From Ophiosphaerella korrae (Eukaryota; Ascomycota; Dothideomycetes; Pleosporales; Phaeosphaeriaceae), in assembly GCA_028456385.1 (NCBI GenBank), contig JALNQF010000005.1, forward strand, positions 372,001 to 436,000: a DNA stretch of 64,000 nt, given 5' to 3'. A model generated the notes under the pieces. The model saw only the letters and a program-made list of their open reading frames with translations. It had not been told where the DNA came from and ran no database searches. Position numbers and translations under genes: made by a program. Shown here in pieces: positions 43,459-55,059 of this stretch. Positions within the stretch are counted from its first letter, which is position 1. Each line of letters opens with the position of its first letter.

Positions 43459-45465
43459 ATGGTTGGGCAACCGCTATTGTACTACATAACAACACCCAGG
43501 GACGAAACGCCTACAGCTCGAGGATTGGAAGAAAGTTACCCTATGCACCCTATTCTCAGCTCAAGGTCTTCGGAATCAACAACAAGAGATTTCAGCGTTG
43601 CCAACGTTAACGGCACAAGTGCAGAACGATTCAAATCTAGCGATGTATTTCATTGTACAGCATCGGTATCATCTTCACGCCCACCGCATCTTCCCATGCT
43701 GGAGAACCGTCGCTCAGATATTACAACCGAAGATTCGCCAATCCATTCGCGAGAATCCTCACGAGAGCATAGTTCATCATCAGCCGCTACATCGCCAAGC
43801 ATTTACACTTTCGAGAGCTTTCCTATTTACAACACACCTGGACATCGAAGGCCACCTTCGATACTCAAACGCCTTAAATCCTCAATGAGTTTTTTCTCGG
43901 CAAGTACTTTCTCGACAATTAGCCCCCTCGCCCAGAGGACTGCTGCTGAACCGGCAGATTTTGGCGCTCCTCCTGAGCAACCGGAAAAGCGCTTCGTAGA
44001 CTCGATTGGCATAGTGTGCCCAGGAGTCTGCGACAAAATCCAGTGTACACATCCGGTCGTGCATTTCATTTCGACATTTCGCATCTGTCAGCCTATTGAG
44101 TACACTACTACGTTAGCGGACCATGGCATCACATACTCAGACTACAGCCGATTACTTATAGCACTTCGAAACTTCATGGACGATAATTCGGTCGAGATGA
44201 AAAAGGGATCTCAAGAAATTTTGCCGTACTTCCTTGATAATCATGAAGATGATGCGGTAGAACAGAACCGTGCTGAGAGTTCGTGCCTGGATGCAAACGA
44301 GCAGTTAGGAAACGCGAAACAACAGGCAAATGCGCTGAACCGCCTGGTCGAAGAAATAACGAAAAACCTGCGAGCGAGGGGTCTTCCGGTCGTGATTAAC
44401 GTCAACTCGTTTTCCTTGTTTGCCCCAAATCAAATATCAGAGGCACATATCCAAATACTACACGCGCCACTGAAGTCGCCCACACAGTCAAGACCCGCCA
44501 AACCAGAGGCACGGTCCAGCCAGCGACTCTCTTTCATAGACCCTTCTTCCTTGGACGCGGCAAAATTAAGAAGTATGTCGATATCTCGTCCGAAAGTGGA
44601 AGATCGAAATGGATCCGACAAAACGATAAGCGGGAAAAGTGCAAAGCACCGCCAGAAGAAATCGCAAAACCGCGATCGCTCGAAACCATGGCCATTGTGG
44701 CCAAATGCAATCCCTTCAGGCAAGCGCCAGATCATGAACGACCATGCAGAACGCTACGGGAACGACCCTTACTACCGTTCGTGGATGAGAGCCGACATCA
44801 ACTCCACAACGAAGTCAAGAACGTATTCAAAATATCTGATCGAACAAGAAGAAGACCCTCTCGTCAACAAAGTGTTAGCATATACTGAAACATCTCCAAC
44901 CAGATTCTCATGGGGATCAGTAACGAAGGGCTTCAAAGCTCTGAAAGCGCAATTACCCAGCTCCGTAAACCGAGCAAAGTACGAGCACAACCGACGACTA
45001 GAATGCCGTCTAAACATCGAAAACGGGTCTCGCCTGCGGATCCTGCGCTTCGGATTCCGCCACGCAATCTACCCACCGCACAATCCAGAAATGGGCGAGC
45101 TCGGCCTGAGCAAAGAAAGCTACCAGGCCATCATATCCCGGATGGCGGACATACACATCAAGTCTGAAACAAGCACAAAAAGCACCGTGTCGTACCTGCT
45201 CGCTCCGCTGAACAAGATCCGACATCGAAACGCCGAGGCGGCGGTGACTAAGGTGAGCGAATATATCCGCGAACTCAACGCCTCACAGCGACGTATAGTC
45301 TGGACGATGGAGAAGATACCATACGTGTATGACCGCAGTCTCTCGCGGGACCGGACAGAATGGGAAATCAGTGCGTGGAATGGCGAGGACCCGCTTGAGC
45401 TTCTTATCCAATTGGAGAGATGGAGGATCATTGAAAAGCGATTGAGTGCTGAGGATGATGATTGA
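43459..45465 (+). CDS. Large fungal protein of unknown function with Cys/His cluster
   Basis: A single open exon of about 668 aa from the first ATG (MVGQPLLYYITTPRDE); the frame is open a further 129 bases upstream but without an ATG. The N-terminal 170 residues are Ser-rich and disordered. A folded part follows, starting VDSIGIVCPGVCDKIQCTHPVVHF. Cys187, Cys191, Cys196, His198 and His202 there could bind a metal. FRICQPIEYTTTLADHGITYSDYSRLLIALRNF follows. The C-terminal third (about 450-668) is dense in charged residues and looks well folded: YYRSWMRADINSTTKSRTYSKYLI, RLNIENGSRLRILRFGFRHAIYPPHNP, IVWTMEKIPYVYDRSLSRDRTEWEIS. No family recognised. Confidence 0.75.
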   Translation: MVGQPLLYYITTPRDETPTARGLEESYPMHPILSSRSSESTTRDFSVANVNGTSAERFKSSDVFHCTASVSSSRPPHLPMLENRRSDITTEDSPIHSRESSREHSSSSAATSPSIYTFESFPIYNTPGHRRPPSILKRLKSSMSFFSASTFSTISPLAQRTAAEPADFGAPPEQPEKRFVDSIGIVCPGVCDKIQCTHPVVHFISTFRICQPIEYTTTLADHGITYSDYSRLLIALRNFMDDNSVEMKKGSQEILPYFLDNHEDDAVEQNRAESSCLDANEQLGNAKQQANALNRLVEEITKNLRARGLPVVINVNSFSLFAPNQISEAHIQILHAPLKSPTQSRPAKPEARSSQRLSFIDPSSLDAAKLRSMSISRPKVEDRNGSDKTISGKSAKHRQKKSQNRDRSKPWPLWPNAIPSGKRQIMNDHAERYGNDPYYRSWMRADINSTTKSRTYSKYLIEQEEDPLVNKVLAYTETSPTRFSWGSVTKGFKALKAQLPSSVNRAKYEHNRRLECRLNIENGSRLRILRFGFRHAIYPPHNPEMGELGLSKESYQAIISRMADIHIKSETSTKSTVSYLLAPLNKIRHRNAEAAVTKVSEYIRELNASQRRIVWTMEKIPYVYDRSLSRDRTEWEISAWNGEDPLELLIQLERWRIIEKRLSAEDDD

Positions 45466-46295
45466 GGTTTCAACGAGCATAATTGGCAGCATTTGTTGTA
45501 CGTGGTACTACTGGACTGTGGGTCAGTGGCGTACGAAGGTTAAACTATTGATGTTGCAATGTTTTTGGGACATGTTGATATACCACCACACTTAATAATC
45601 ACTCCGTCACCCCGTTGTTGTGTTATAGGTGTCAAATATCCACCATTTTGTTCACGAACGCCGCTGTTTGTTCGTTTAATTACACGTCGGCATATCTGAG
45701 TGGTACAAGACGACGATCGTACAGTAATCAAGTTTAGAATCTCATGACATGACAGCGAATTTGTGCAACTATGAAGTCAGCGCGGAGAGGGAGGATGATG
45801 AGTAAAGTGGATGACGAATAAGAGGGGAAGCAGCACGCGATGGCCCAAGCGCTACGGTCTCTTTTCCGCGTTCTTGATAAGCGTGCTTCATTGCCGTTCA
45901 GCTTGAAGCGCAAATGTCACCCTCGGTCCAATTATGGCGCCATATCCGGTGGAGGCGGTGCCATGCATGTGGTACGGTCCTAAGGGCCGGACCAGTTCCT
46001 TGTCCGTTGCCCAGTTGGAACTTGCTATCATTCGGTCTCCACGATTTAGAGGCTTGCAATAGGGCCGTGTAAGCGGCAATTATTATAAAGCTAGTTGAGG
46101 TATGAAGAAGAGGTTAGTGAGCATCGCGGAATTATGTGGGGCCTTGACGATAGCATCATACTGTGAGTGGTGGGGTATATGTATTCGACGAGGACGGCGT
46201 TGATATTAAGATTGTTCTTCAGAATTGTACTGCAATAATACATTACCACGCTCTTAAAAGCTCACCCTGATCTCTCGAAAGAAATCCCTCAAAAA
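45466..46295. other. Intergenic; probable promoter of NmrA-like gene
   Basis: No gene recognised. TATAAAG at about 46084-46090, roughly 205 bases before the NmrA-like start codon, is a plausible TATA box. Confidence 0.45.
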
Positions 46296-47277
46296 ATGGC
46301 AAACCTCAAGAACGTTATCATTGTTGGTGTAAGTTCTTGCCCTGTTATTTAGATGTCGGAGAATCGTCACATGAATATGATTGGCTGACGTTGTGTAGGC
46401 TGGAGGGAACCTTGGACCGACAATCTTGAATACCTTCCTCCATGAGTCTTCTTTCAACACCAGCGTCCTGTCACGCGAGGGTTCGTCTTCGACCTTTCCA
46501 TCAGGTGTCAAGGTCATCCACGCAGACTATAGCTCGGTAGAGAGCCTCAAAAATGCTTTCAAAGGCCAGGATGTTGTTATATCTCTGGTAGGTGGCGGTG
46601 CTATTGGCGACCAAAACAATTTAATTGACGCGGCCATCGCTGCCGGTGTGCAACGTTTCATTCCGTCTGAATTCGGTAGTAACACAGTTGATGCGCGAAC
46701 TCGCGCCATTGTACCTGTGTTTGAAGGGAAGTTTAGCACTGTCAATTACCTCAAGAGCAAGGAGCGTGAGATCAGTTGGACCAGTGTCATTACCGGCCCT
46801 TTCTTCGACTGGGGCATCAAAGTCGGCTTCCTGGGCTTCGATCCTACCACCAAGACCGCGACCGTTTTCGACAACGGAACAGCCACATTCTCGGCGACCA
46901 ACTTACATACCATCGCTACTACTTTGATCAAGGCACTGGAGAATGCCGAAGTCAGTAAGAACCAGTACATCTACGTGAGCTCGGCACAGGTATCGCAGAA
47001 GCAACTCGTGGAAATAGCCGAGAAGATCACAGGTGAGAAGTGGACGGTTAACAATACGCCAGCCCAGCAGGAGATTGAGGCTGGACGCGCGAAGCTCCAG
47101 AAGGGCGACTTTTCCGGAATTGGAGCTCTGATCAAGGGTGTCACATTCGGGGCCGAGGAGGAGCTAGGCAACCTGGCGCCGGCAGGACTGTGGAACGAGA
47201 AGCTGGGATTACCTAAGGAAGACGTGGAGAAGGCTGTTCGTGCTGCCTTTGCCGGCAAGTTGGTGCATGAAGCGTAG
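46296..47277 (+). CDS. NmrA-like / isoflavone-reductase-like NAD(P)-binding protein
   Basis: Exons 46296-46328 and 46399-47277; the 70-nt intron splits the nucleotide-binding motif, joining KNVIIVG to AGGNLGPTIL (GxxGxxG). About 303 aa. Atypical short-chain reductase fold: DYSSVESLKNAFKGQDVVISLVG, AAIAAGVQRFIPSEFGSNT, then the conserved lysine region (FEGKFSTVNYLKSKEREISWTSVITGPFFDWG). The PCBER/NmrA group contains both real reductases, often in secondary metabolism, and redox-sensing regulators. Sequence alone does not separate these. In this group a Lys after the FGS motif is catalytic; here it is likely the Lys in EGKFSTV. Confidence 0.9.
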
Positions 47278-47844
47278 GGGAGCAGGTGTATTCATGGTCC
47301 ATAGCATGCGATTGTTGGTAGCAAATGGAGCCTTTCCTTTTTTGGATAGTCAGTGCCAATTCTGGGGAAGCTGCGATCGCCAGCAGCTCTCATGGAAGGA
47401 ACCATCCGCACGCTTAATTAGGCGCATCCACTGTTTTGGCCATCATCGCGAGATTTAATACGCATAATTGCATATCTTTTTTGCTTTTTCCATGACAGAC
47501 CGAGCCGCAAAGCGGATGCGACGCGTGAGCACCGAGTACGAAGAGTCGGAAGGAACAGACGAGTGGATGAATGGGAGCAGGTAAGTTGAGTGGCTGAAGT
47601 GCAACACGCGCCAAGGGCAAACGGGAGTACAAGCACTTGTAGAGAAAGCATGCCACCTGCATGACGCCTGATAAGGAGCCAATTGCCCCTCCGTCTTCAC
47701 CACCATACCTGTGCCACCCGCACCCACCACCCCTGCGCCTCGACGCCGCCTTTCCTGTCTTACCCTGCCCTCCACTGCTCACGGCGCCATTACCTATTCT
47801 ACTACTACCACTACTCCACCACTCTTCCACTCCACTGCACCACC
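47278..47844. other. Intergenic, IES2 promoter and leader
   Basis: The 180 bases before the IES2 start are C/CA-rich and open in frame, but the first ATG with protein-like sequence is at 47845. No further gene seen. Confidence 0.5.
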
Positions 47845-49076
47845 ATGCCCCGACTACGTGCACGCCCAGCACCGCCCTCTCTAACAGCCCCCAGTGCCGC
47901 CGTTACAGCTTCGTCGACCCGTCCGCGGAGAGGCACTGCCAACCAGTCGCCAGCCGCCGCCGTCATCCAGCGGTCTTCGCCCGAAGAAACGCGCCAATCG
48001 ATCCACCTCACCGTCAAGTCATCCCCGGGCAAGATCCGGCAGGCCACCAGCGGCGCCGTTCCCAAGACCAGCGTAAGCAGGCAGAACATAGTCGCAGGCA
48101 AGCGCGCGTCGCGGAGCAGTAGGATAGTGCGCGAGGTCGACAGCGAGGAGGATGAAGATGAGGACGAGGAAGACGAAGGCGACGCCATGGATGTTGACGA
48201 TGACGACGAGGAAGACGACGTAGATGCCGAGGGCGACGAGGACGAGGACATGGATGCCGAGGGAGACGAAGACGACGATATGGACGACGACACCCCAGCG
48301 CCCAACATCATCGTGTCCACCAAACAGCACATACCCATCAAACCCGTAATTAATATCACAAAGGCACAGGGTTCGGTCGAGGCAAAGGAAATGACCATGG
48401 ACGATGACGATGAGGAACTCAGCGACCCTGATTCCTTTCTCGAGGACGAGGACGCCGAAGGCGGGGACGAGGATGCGGAGGGTGAAGAGGATGACGAAAT
48501 GGGCGGGCCAAACGGCGAGGACGACGACATGGACAGCGATGAGGACATGAGCCGTGGCCAGACACCCGATGTGACCAAGATGACCAAGCGACAACGCGCT
48601 CTCGTAGAAGAGGGCAGTGATGGTGGCCTCATGGCTTTGTCCAATGAGGCGCAGAAAAAGAAGCACTTAACTGCAGAAGAGAATGCCATGAGACGGGCAG
48701 AAATGGCAAGGCGGAGAAAGAACCTCAGTGAAAAGCGCAATGAGGAAGAAAAGGTGCGTCGATTCTACCCCCAATCACGATACATAGGACATATACTAAC
48801 AAAATTTAGATGGACACCATCAACCGTCTACTTAAAAAGCAACCCCCTAAACGCGGTCGACGCGCCCTCGAAGTCACTGAATCCGGCCAAGAAGAGGAAG
48901 CTGATATCGAGCGTGCAAATCCACTCTTCATCCGCTATGTCCAAAACGCGAACGGATCACAACTCGGTGTTCCGGATGAGTGGTTACAGGCTCCTGTAGG
49001 CACTTTGTTCGCCGGTGAACTTGCTCCCAAGACCCAGAGACCGTTTACTGGGCGCATGGTGGAGGAAGTTGCATAG
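47845..49076 (+). CDS. IES2: INO80 chromatin remodelling complex subunit Ies2 (INO80B)
   Basis: Exons 47845-48753 and 48810-49076 with a 56-nt intron (GTGCGT...CTAAC...TTTAG); about 391 aa. The N-terminal 100 residues are basic and Ser-rich. About 150 strongly acidic residues follow in runs of Asp/Glu (repeats like DMDAEGDEDDD). Then comes the PAPA-1/Ies2 signature: MTKRQRALVEEG, AMRRAEMARRRKNLSEKRNEEEK|MDTINRLLKKQPPKRGRRA. The conserved tail VPDEWLQAPVG closes the protein. Ies2 activates the Ino80 ATPase and sits near the Arp5-Ies6 module on the nucleosome. The acidic tract may contact histones (inference). Confidence 0.92.
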
Positions 49077-49706
49077 TTGAACATCACCAAAGCATTTTTA
49101 GGAGCTCATGGCGAAATAAACGCATTAGCACGGCCTTGCTTGACCGTTTGAAAGCGGCCGAAGCTAGGCCTGCTATGTTGTATATGCCAATCTAGATAAT
49201 TAACCCAGTTCTTACCCAAGCACTTCTCGTAATCGTCTACTCTTGTTATTTATGTGGAAATATATTCAAATTGCGGTCGAGCTGCAGAGAAAAAAGATCC
49301 ACCAGAGGCGATGATCATGAAGAAAAATCCGTTGCACCAGCATCCACTTGTTCCAACCCACATCACCCCTTCCCTCGCCGCTACTCTCCGGCTATAGAAT
49401 CGTCTTCTTGCATCCACTTCCGCCAGCGCACTAGCTTTTCCACAAAAGGTGCCCATCCTGGCTTGACGGCACTGAATGCGTGAGATGACATAGCCAGCCT
49501 GAATACGCCCAACGCGCGCTTGATATAGTGCGCAAGAAACCACCACGGATCTACAGATATATATACTCGCTCAGCGTACCAAGAAGTAACCGTGTCAAGC
49601 CCTGGGCGCAATGAACACAGTACCATGCCTCATCCCGCTCAGCCCTCAGCGAAGCAGATGAAAGCCCTTCGAGATACGGCCGTGCAACAATAATCATCAC
49701 ATCGAA
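49077..49706. other. Intergenic, no gene seen
   Basis: Downstream of IES2 and before the C-terminal end of the decayed Zn2Cys6 gene. No supported coding sequence. Confidence 0.45.
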
Positions 49707-51416
49707 TCACGCAAACCTCAGCACCATGGACGGACAATCTCGAACTTGCGCCCACAACATACCTAGCTCCCGTCTCGACTTCCCCATCCCTTCGTCCCCC
49801 GCCCCTACTGCATCCACCGACCCTAACGCCCCCTGCACCACTCTCGCAGTCCCAACATACACCTCCAGGCCCGTCTCGCCACGCAGCGCCCCAAGCACAT
49901 CCACGCTACACGCCTTGCTAGGAACCGTCGCCGGCCGCCCCGTGCACGAACTCAGCATGCAATCGAGGATCTGCAGCGCGCACGTTTGCGCCTCTCACTC
50001 GCCCTGCGCCCATTACCCCCACCTTTCAAACGGATATTCAGCGCCATGGCGTAGCGCAGCTCGACACTGATTGCAAGCCATGTGCGCTCGACGTCGTGGA
50101 CGGCGAGCTAGTGCAGCGATGGCAGGCCGTGGCAGTGCACGAGGGCGATGTTGGGCGTGGACGGGAGGAAAGCCAAGTCTTGGAGGTTGAGTAGGAGGGG
50201 GATGGCTTCGTTGATGTATATTGTGTGATTGTGGGTGGTGGGGATTGGGGATTTGCTGAGGGAGGAGTGGCGGGCGCTGATCGTGAGGACAAGGTAGAGG
50301 CGTGCGAGCTAGACGTTTTCGACGGAGGAGTGCTCGGAATAGCATTGTGGGATTTCGGTTTCGAGGAACGGGGTGGGGACTAGGGGGAGCTATGCGTGGA
50401 TGGTGGATTTGAAGGTAGAGACGAGGTGGTGTGTGATGCAGATTGGGGGGAGTTCGTATGCGGAGATATCGTCGAGATTCAAGTCGTAGTTGGGAGGATT
50501 GGGATCAGTTTTTGGATCATGGGCGAGAGTTGTAGCTTCTGTTACTCCGGTAGGTGTGTCGGTTCTGATCAGTTGTTGGCTCGTGGTGAGAGCTAGACGA
50601 CCACTAAGCTTCGCTCTGCTCTTGTGGAGAAACACTGCCTGAACCCAAAACACCTATGGATCTATCGAGTGTGCGGACGCCATCTGCGATGACGTTGGTG
50701 AGATGGGTACAAGCTCCACTGGCGCCGGACATCGTGTCTGAATAAATGTGGCTCACATCCGACGAAGCTTGAGTCGGTAGGATGGAGTAATCTTCATCTA
50801 GCTTATTGATATTAGAGTCGTCCATCCCATCATCATACATTGCGCTTCATGTAGGATTTAGCCTATGTAGGCTGATGTTGTGCCCGTCTGCTATGTGACA
50901 ATGGCATGGAAAGCAACATACTGTAGTTTTGGGATGGATAATACAAATTACCACTCTAGACGAAAGGATGTCGAACCCACCTTGTTGAGGGTATCTTCAA
51001 TATCTTTTTGGTTAACAACAGTAGTAGTCAACCTTAATCCCAGGACTAGATGCACGAGAAGATATTTCTGTTCGACCAGGATGCATAGCCGATTCCGGCG
51101 GTTATCTTCGTACACACAGATTTGTCCCAATGCAATGCAGTAGGCACATTGAGGCTGTCTGTCGCATTTTACCTCTAGAAATGTAGTGAGATTCAACCAA
51201 GTCCCCTCATAGAGAACACTGCAAGTCAGGTCTGATGAGTTTACATATACAAGACCATCGGTTTGTAAATTGGCCCGAGTATAGGTGCACACTTACGGCT
51301 TTCCTCGCCTTTCGGTTACCAGGTGCGGCTAGGCTGATTTGAGCCCGATCTTGAGTTGAAACTGGTATCAGGGTGCGTTCACCATTGAATTTGACCCTTG
51401 ACACATTATTCATCAT
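49707..51416 (-). pseudogene. Decayed Zn2Cys6 transcription factor gene
   Basis: Reading leftward, pieces of one fungal regulator are in order. A basic N-terminus (VSTQDRAQISLAAPGNRKARK, near 51350) ends at a donor-like GTAAGT. The second half of a Zn2Cys6 cluster follows (VKCDRQPQCAYCIALGQICVYEDNRR, about 51180-51100). Then a linker (50840-50610) and a middle homology region (YELPPICITHHLVSTF, LARLYLVLTISARHSSL, WLAISVELRYAMALNIRL, ALQILDCMLSSCTGRPATVPS). TAG stops interrupt the middle region at 50392-50390, 50311-50309 and 50110-50108. All three stand where Gln (CAG) fits, and no splice site can remove them. Frame changes occur near 50030. The gene is dead; substrate or pathway unknown. Confidence 0.75.
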
Positions 51417-52357
51417 TAAATTCCTATTTCAAGTTGGCTGAAATTGATGGAGGAGAGCCCTGAAGAAGAAATGCCACGCACAAAATGAGATCATGCGACC
51501 TAGATATGAGTGTTAGCTCCATATCGCCTGGCGGCGTTGATGAACCCGAGAAATACACGAACTAAGAGCGTTTAGTATTTCTTTATCTGATTGTTACACA
51601 CTGGAAATGTATCCCTACACCTTTGATTCCCTGTAGGGCCACCTGAAGATGTCCGCAGATGTTGTAAAGGTACGCAGGGCTAAGATTTTCTCTTACCACT
51701 ACTGCAAATTACGAGAACTTCGGTTAAAACCACCGAATAAATGGGCAGGTGTGATGGCAAAATTGAATGCTGGTGAGATCGAATATAGAACATTCTTGTG
51801 GAGCCACATTCCTGAATCGGAAGCGCTGCGGGACAATCATAGGAAGAATATCATATGTGTCAATAGGGCATGCCTCGTCATGCTGGTTTCAAGTGTGCAT
51901 GAATTAAGGTCTCTTCGGGAATACTGTACTCCGTCGTAGGCGTGGCTTCGTATTATATCATAGTTGGTCTATTCTGATTTAAGACTCTCTTGTTCCGTGG
52001 AGACTGCTAGAGAAGGTTTTTTAAATAAATAAATAGTGAGGTTGATGCATCAAGCTGGATGGCCTGCCATAGGCAATGAGACGACTTGTCGTCGCCGCTG
52101 AATGCATATTTTCCAACTCGACAACTACCATACAAACAAAATAGTATCTATGATAGCATATCAAGCGTCCGAAGCGCGTTCTCCAGGGACACAAGTTGGC
52201 CGATAAGAGCTATAGACAGATTACTTCGATTTGTGGATGGCGTCATGGCTCGCGTACCCGCACACGTGATGTACTTCGCTCGTCTTCACGTCATAACAAG
52301 TTGCATACTTGTACCTACAAATCTCAACGGTAGAGCCAAGGTCACCCAGGCTGGAAC
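51417..52357. other. Intergenic, no confident gene
   Basis: It holds the region upstream of the MFS gene. A 96-codon plus-strand frame at 51649-51939 has an ATG but no domain, and I do not call it. Confidence 0.45.
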
Positions 52358-53956
52358 ATGAACCCTAACCGCCAAGAGAATGAGCCTTTGCTTCCTGCAG
52401 CGCCACCTAATGTCGTGGCATTTTCGCTGAACGACCCTGAAGACCCTCGCAACTGGACTCGTCTTCGAAAATGGTTGATGATTGCTGCTATCATCCCTAT
52501 CGATCTCAGCGTCTCGTGGGGCGCTTCTGGTTTCTCTCCTGTTACGGGCGATTTTGCAAATGACCTTAATGTGCCACCCGAGGTTGCGACTCTGGGGTTG
52601 AGTCTCTACGTGTTGGGTCTCGCTTTCGGACCGATGACCCTTGCGCCGCTCTCAGAATACTTTGGAAGACGACCCGTCTATGTCGTATCTTATGGAATAT
52701 TTCTGCTGCTACTTTTGGGGACGAGTTTTGCAAATAGCCTAGCGCCTTTTCTACTGCTCCGTCTGTTTTCGGGCTATTTCTCATCAACAACTATATCAAA
52801 TTTCGGAGGTACTATTGCAGACCTTTTCCATCACCATGATACAGGCCCGGCAATGAGCCTCTTCCTATGGGCAGCTACTGGAGGCTCCCCAACAGGTTTC
52901 GTTATCTTCTCGTTCATATCCCAAGGCCGAGGTTGGCATGAAGTCTTCCGGATTATGTTTATCATTTACTTCTCATTCTGGATCATATTGGTGGTTGCAC
53001 TATATACATTGGGGGAGACAAGACATAGTGTAATTTTACTCAAGCGAGCAAGCGCAATTCGCAAAGCTACTGGAAATGAGGATCTTGAGATACCAGACGA
53101 GCTAAAACAGAGGGGACCGAAACAGCTTTTCAGGACAGCACTTGCACGGCCATTCCGATTTTTAGTTGACGAAGCTATCGTCCAATTTGGGGCCGCATAC
53201 AATGGATTTCTTTATGGCCTCTCATTTCTCTTCAACGGCGCTTTTCATATGATCTTCGGACCCAAAGGTTATGGATTTGGCACGTTGGGAGTCGGGATCT
53301 CTTTCCTAGGCATTGTTTTTGGCATCACTCTGGGCTTGGCTACGAATGTCTTCCAAGAGCGTTACTATCAGCGATGCGTCGCTAAAGCTGGCCATCGCGA
53401 CGTTCCAGAAGCGCGTGTGCACTATGCAAAGCTCGCTGCGATCGTACTTCCCGTATCATTACTAGCGTTCGCTTTCCTCGCAACCCCAAGCGTCCATCCT
53501 TTTTTTCCGGTTCTGGCATCAGCATTCTGGGGATGGAGCTTCTATACTCTCAGTGAGCGAAATTCCACCTGCATGAGGCCAATTTACGAGGAGTTGACTA
53601 AGTTAATGTAGTTCTCATGACCTTAACCTATACTGAGGACGCATACAAGACGTTTTCAGCCTCGGCGCTTGCTGGCATCGGCTTAGTTCGCAATTTGGCC
53701 GGCGCCGGCTTCCCGCTTGTTGGAAGGCGTCTCTTCATCCATGCAGGTACAAGAAATGCAAGCATAGGTACGTACTGTCCTTACAAGAAATTCATATGAG
53801 ACATACACTGACCTAGTCCATCACCTCTAAGTGCTCACGGTGATCGCCTTATTCCTCGTACCGATCCCATTCGTTCTTGATAAAAGAGGAAGTTCGTTGC
53901 GACGGAGAAGCCCCTGGGCGGCGGCGCATGAAGATGAAGAAGGGCATGATGGTTAA
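52358..53956 (+). CDS. MFS transporter, DHA1 drug/polyamine exporter type
   Basis: Exons 52358-53552, 53612-53767 and 53832-53956 with introns of 59 and 64 nt; about 491 aa. A cytosolic N-terminus with FSLNDPEDPRNWTRLRKW, the NW motif of fungal DHA1 exporters, leads into twelve predicted helices. The loop 2-3 signature is GPMTLAPLSEYFGRRPVYV. Loop 4-5 carries LRLFSGYFSSTTISNFGGTIADLF. After splicing, helices 10-12 continue ILMTLTYTEDAYKTFSASALA...RNLAGAGFPLVG...VLTVIALFLVPIPFVLDKRG. These are proton antiporters that export drugs, polyamines or secondary metabolites. It lies next to a decayed regulator in an accessory-looking region, so a former cluster is possible. Confidence 0.9.
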
Positions 53957-55059
53957 TGAATGCGGTGAAGAAAGCTTCAAATCAAGCATAGAGACCTTTC
54001 GACCTGATATACTACTAGGAACAGAGAAAGTGCCTATTTTGCATGGAGCAGGTCGAGGCAGATAAGAGGATGCGGGAACATGCCATGTGCATGCATGTCA
54101 ACTGACCATGGGTCGACATGCGCTTTTAGCAACGATAAGATGCAACTTCGAACACAACTTTAAATATAACTTTTAATGGTTTTTATATATATCTTTTTAG
54201 CCCTAACTTCTAAACCAACATAAATCTTAATAAAATCTTTATAAACATGGTGCCGGTGTGTGGAGGATGGTACCGTGGTAACCCAACTCATCTCTCCGGA
54301 ATGCAGAATAGCAACGAGTTACTTGTTGGCACTTAAGTAGGACAACTTTACGAGCATATAATTCAATTTTTCTCGACTAGCTAGTAATCGTATATGATAG
54401 ATGAGTAATAAGTTGAGTATCTCTCGCTCTCGACCCGGACTTCATAGTTCGGCCAAGCTTACGCTAGTGCAGAAGGTTGCCCCTTCTGCACCACCACAAC
54501 ATATTCTGAATGCGTTTAGACTGCTTTTAGAAGACTTTTAGAATTAAGGCTAATTCGGCTGAATTATTATAGCGTTGAATTTTTTTCTCAAAGGTATAAC
54601 TAGACCAAAACTACCAGATATCCTTCTTCCCACTTACCTTCTACAACGTTGACAATAATGGGTAATAAGGCACTCCTTATAGATGTAGATTACTTCAAAC
54701 CTACCTTTAATCTATTCCTAATTTATTCTAGAATGTCTACCAGCAGTATAACTCCCTTTCTAGCCACCTATTGGATCAACGGAGTTTAGCCTTAAGGATG
54801 GTGAGGGTCGGTATATAGTACATCAGGGTGAATTATTCTGCCACGCTGTGTTTGATCACAGTATTAAAATCTGTGGTGTAGGTATCCTTAGGTATCAATA
54901 GAATTGGTTCTGAAACTATTCAGCGCAAGTTCCAGGATCGAGGTGCTCTCATTCACCACCTTCGCAGGATACACCCTGAATACCCAATCGCTCCTACACC
55001 AGTTGGCCAGTTGTCGCTGCAGCGTGTACCATCAGGCGCTTGTGTATTTCCGGAAAGTC
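53957..55059. other. AT-rich spacer with a hairpin
   Basis: The AT content rises from about 54.1 kb, and frames are stop-filled. A 9-bp perfect inverted repeat, TGCAGAAGG at 54468-54476 and CCTTCTGCA at 54482-54490, can fold into a hairpin with a 5-base loop. The open frame that leads into the protein at 55060 has no ATG here. Confidence 0.5.

Noticed and set aside
45888..46079. 63-codon minus-strand frame reading GDRMIASSNWATDKELVRPLG
   Set aside because: Protein-like composition but too short and without a family match.
51649..51939. 96-codon plus-strand ORF between the dead regulator and the MFS gene
   Set aside because: No domain, no signal and no obvious homology; the chance of a random frame is high here.
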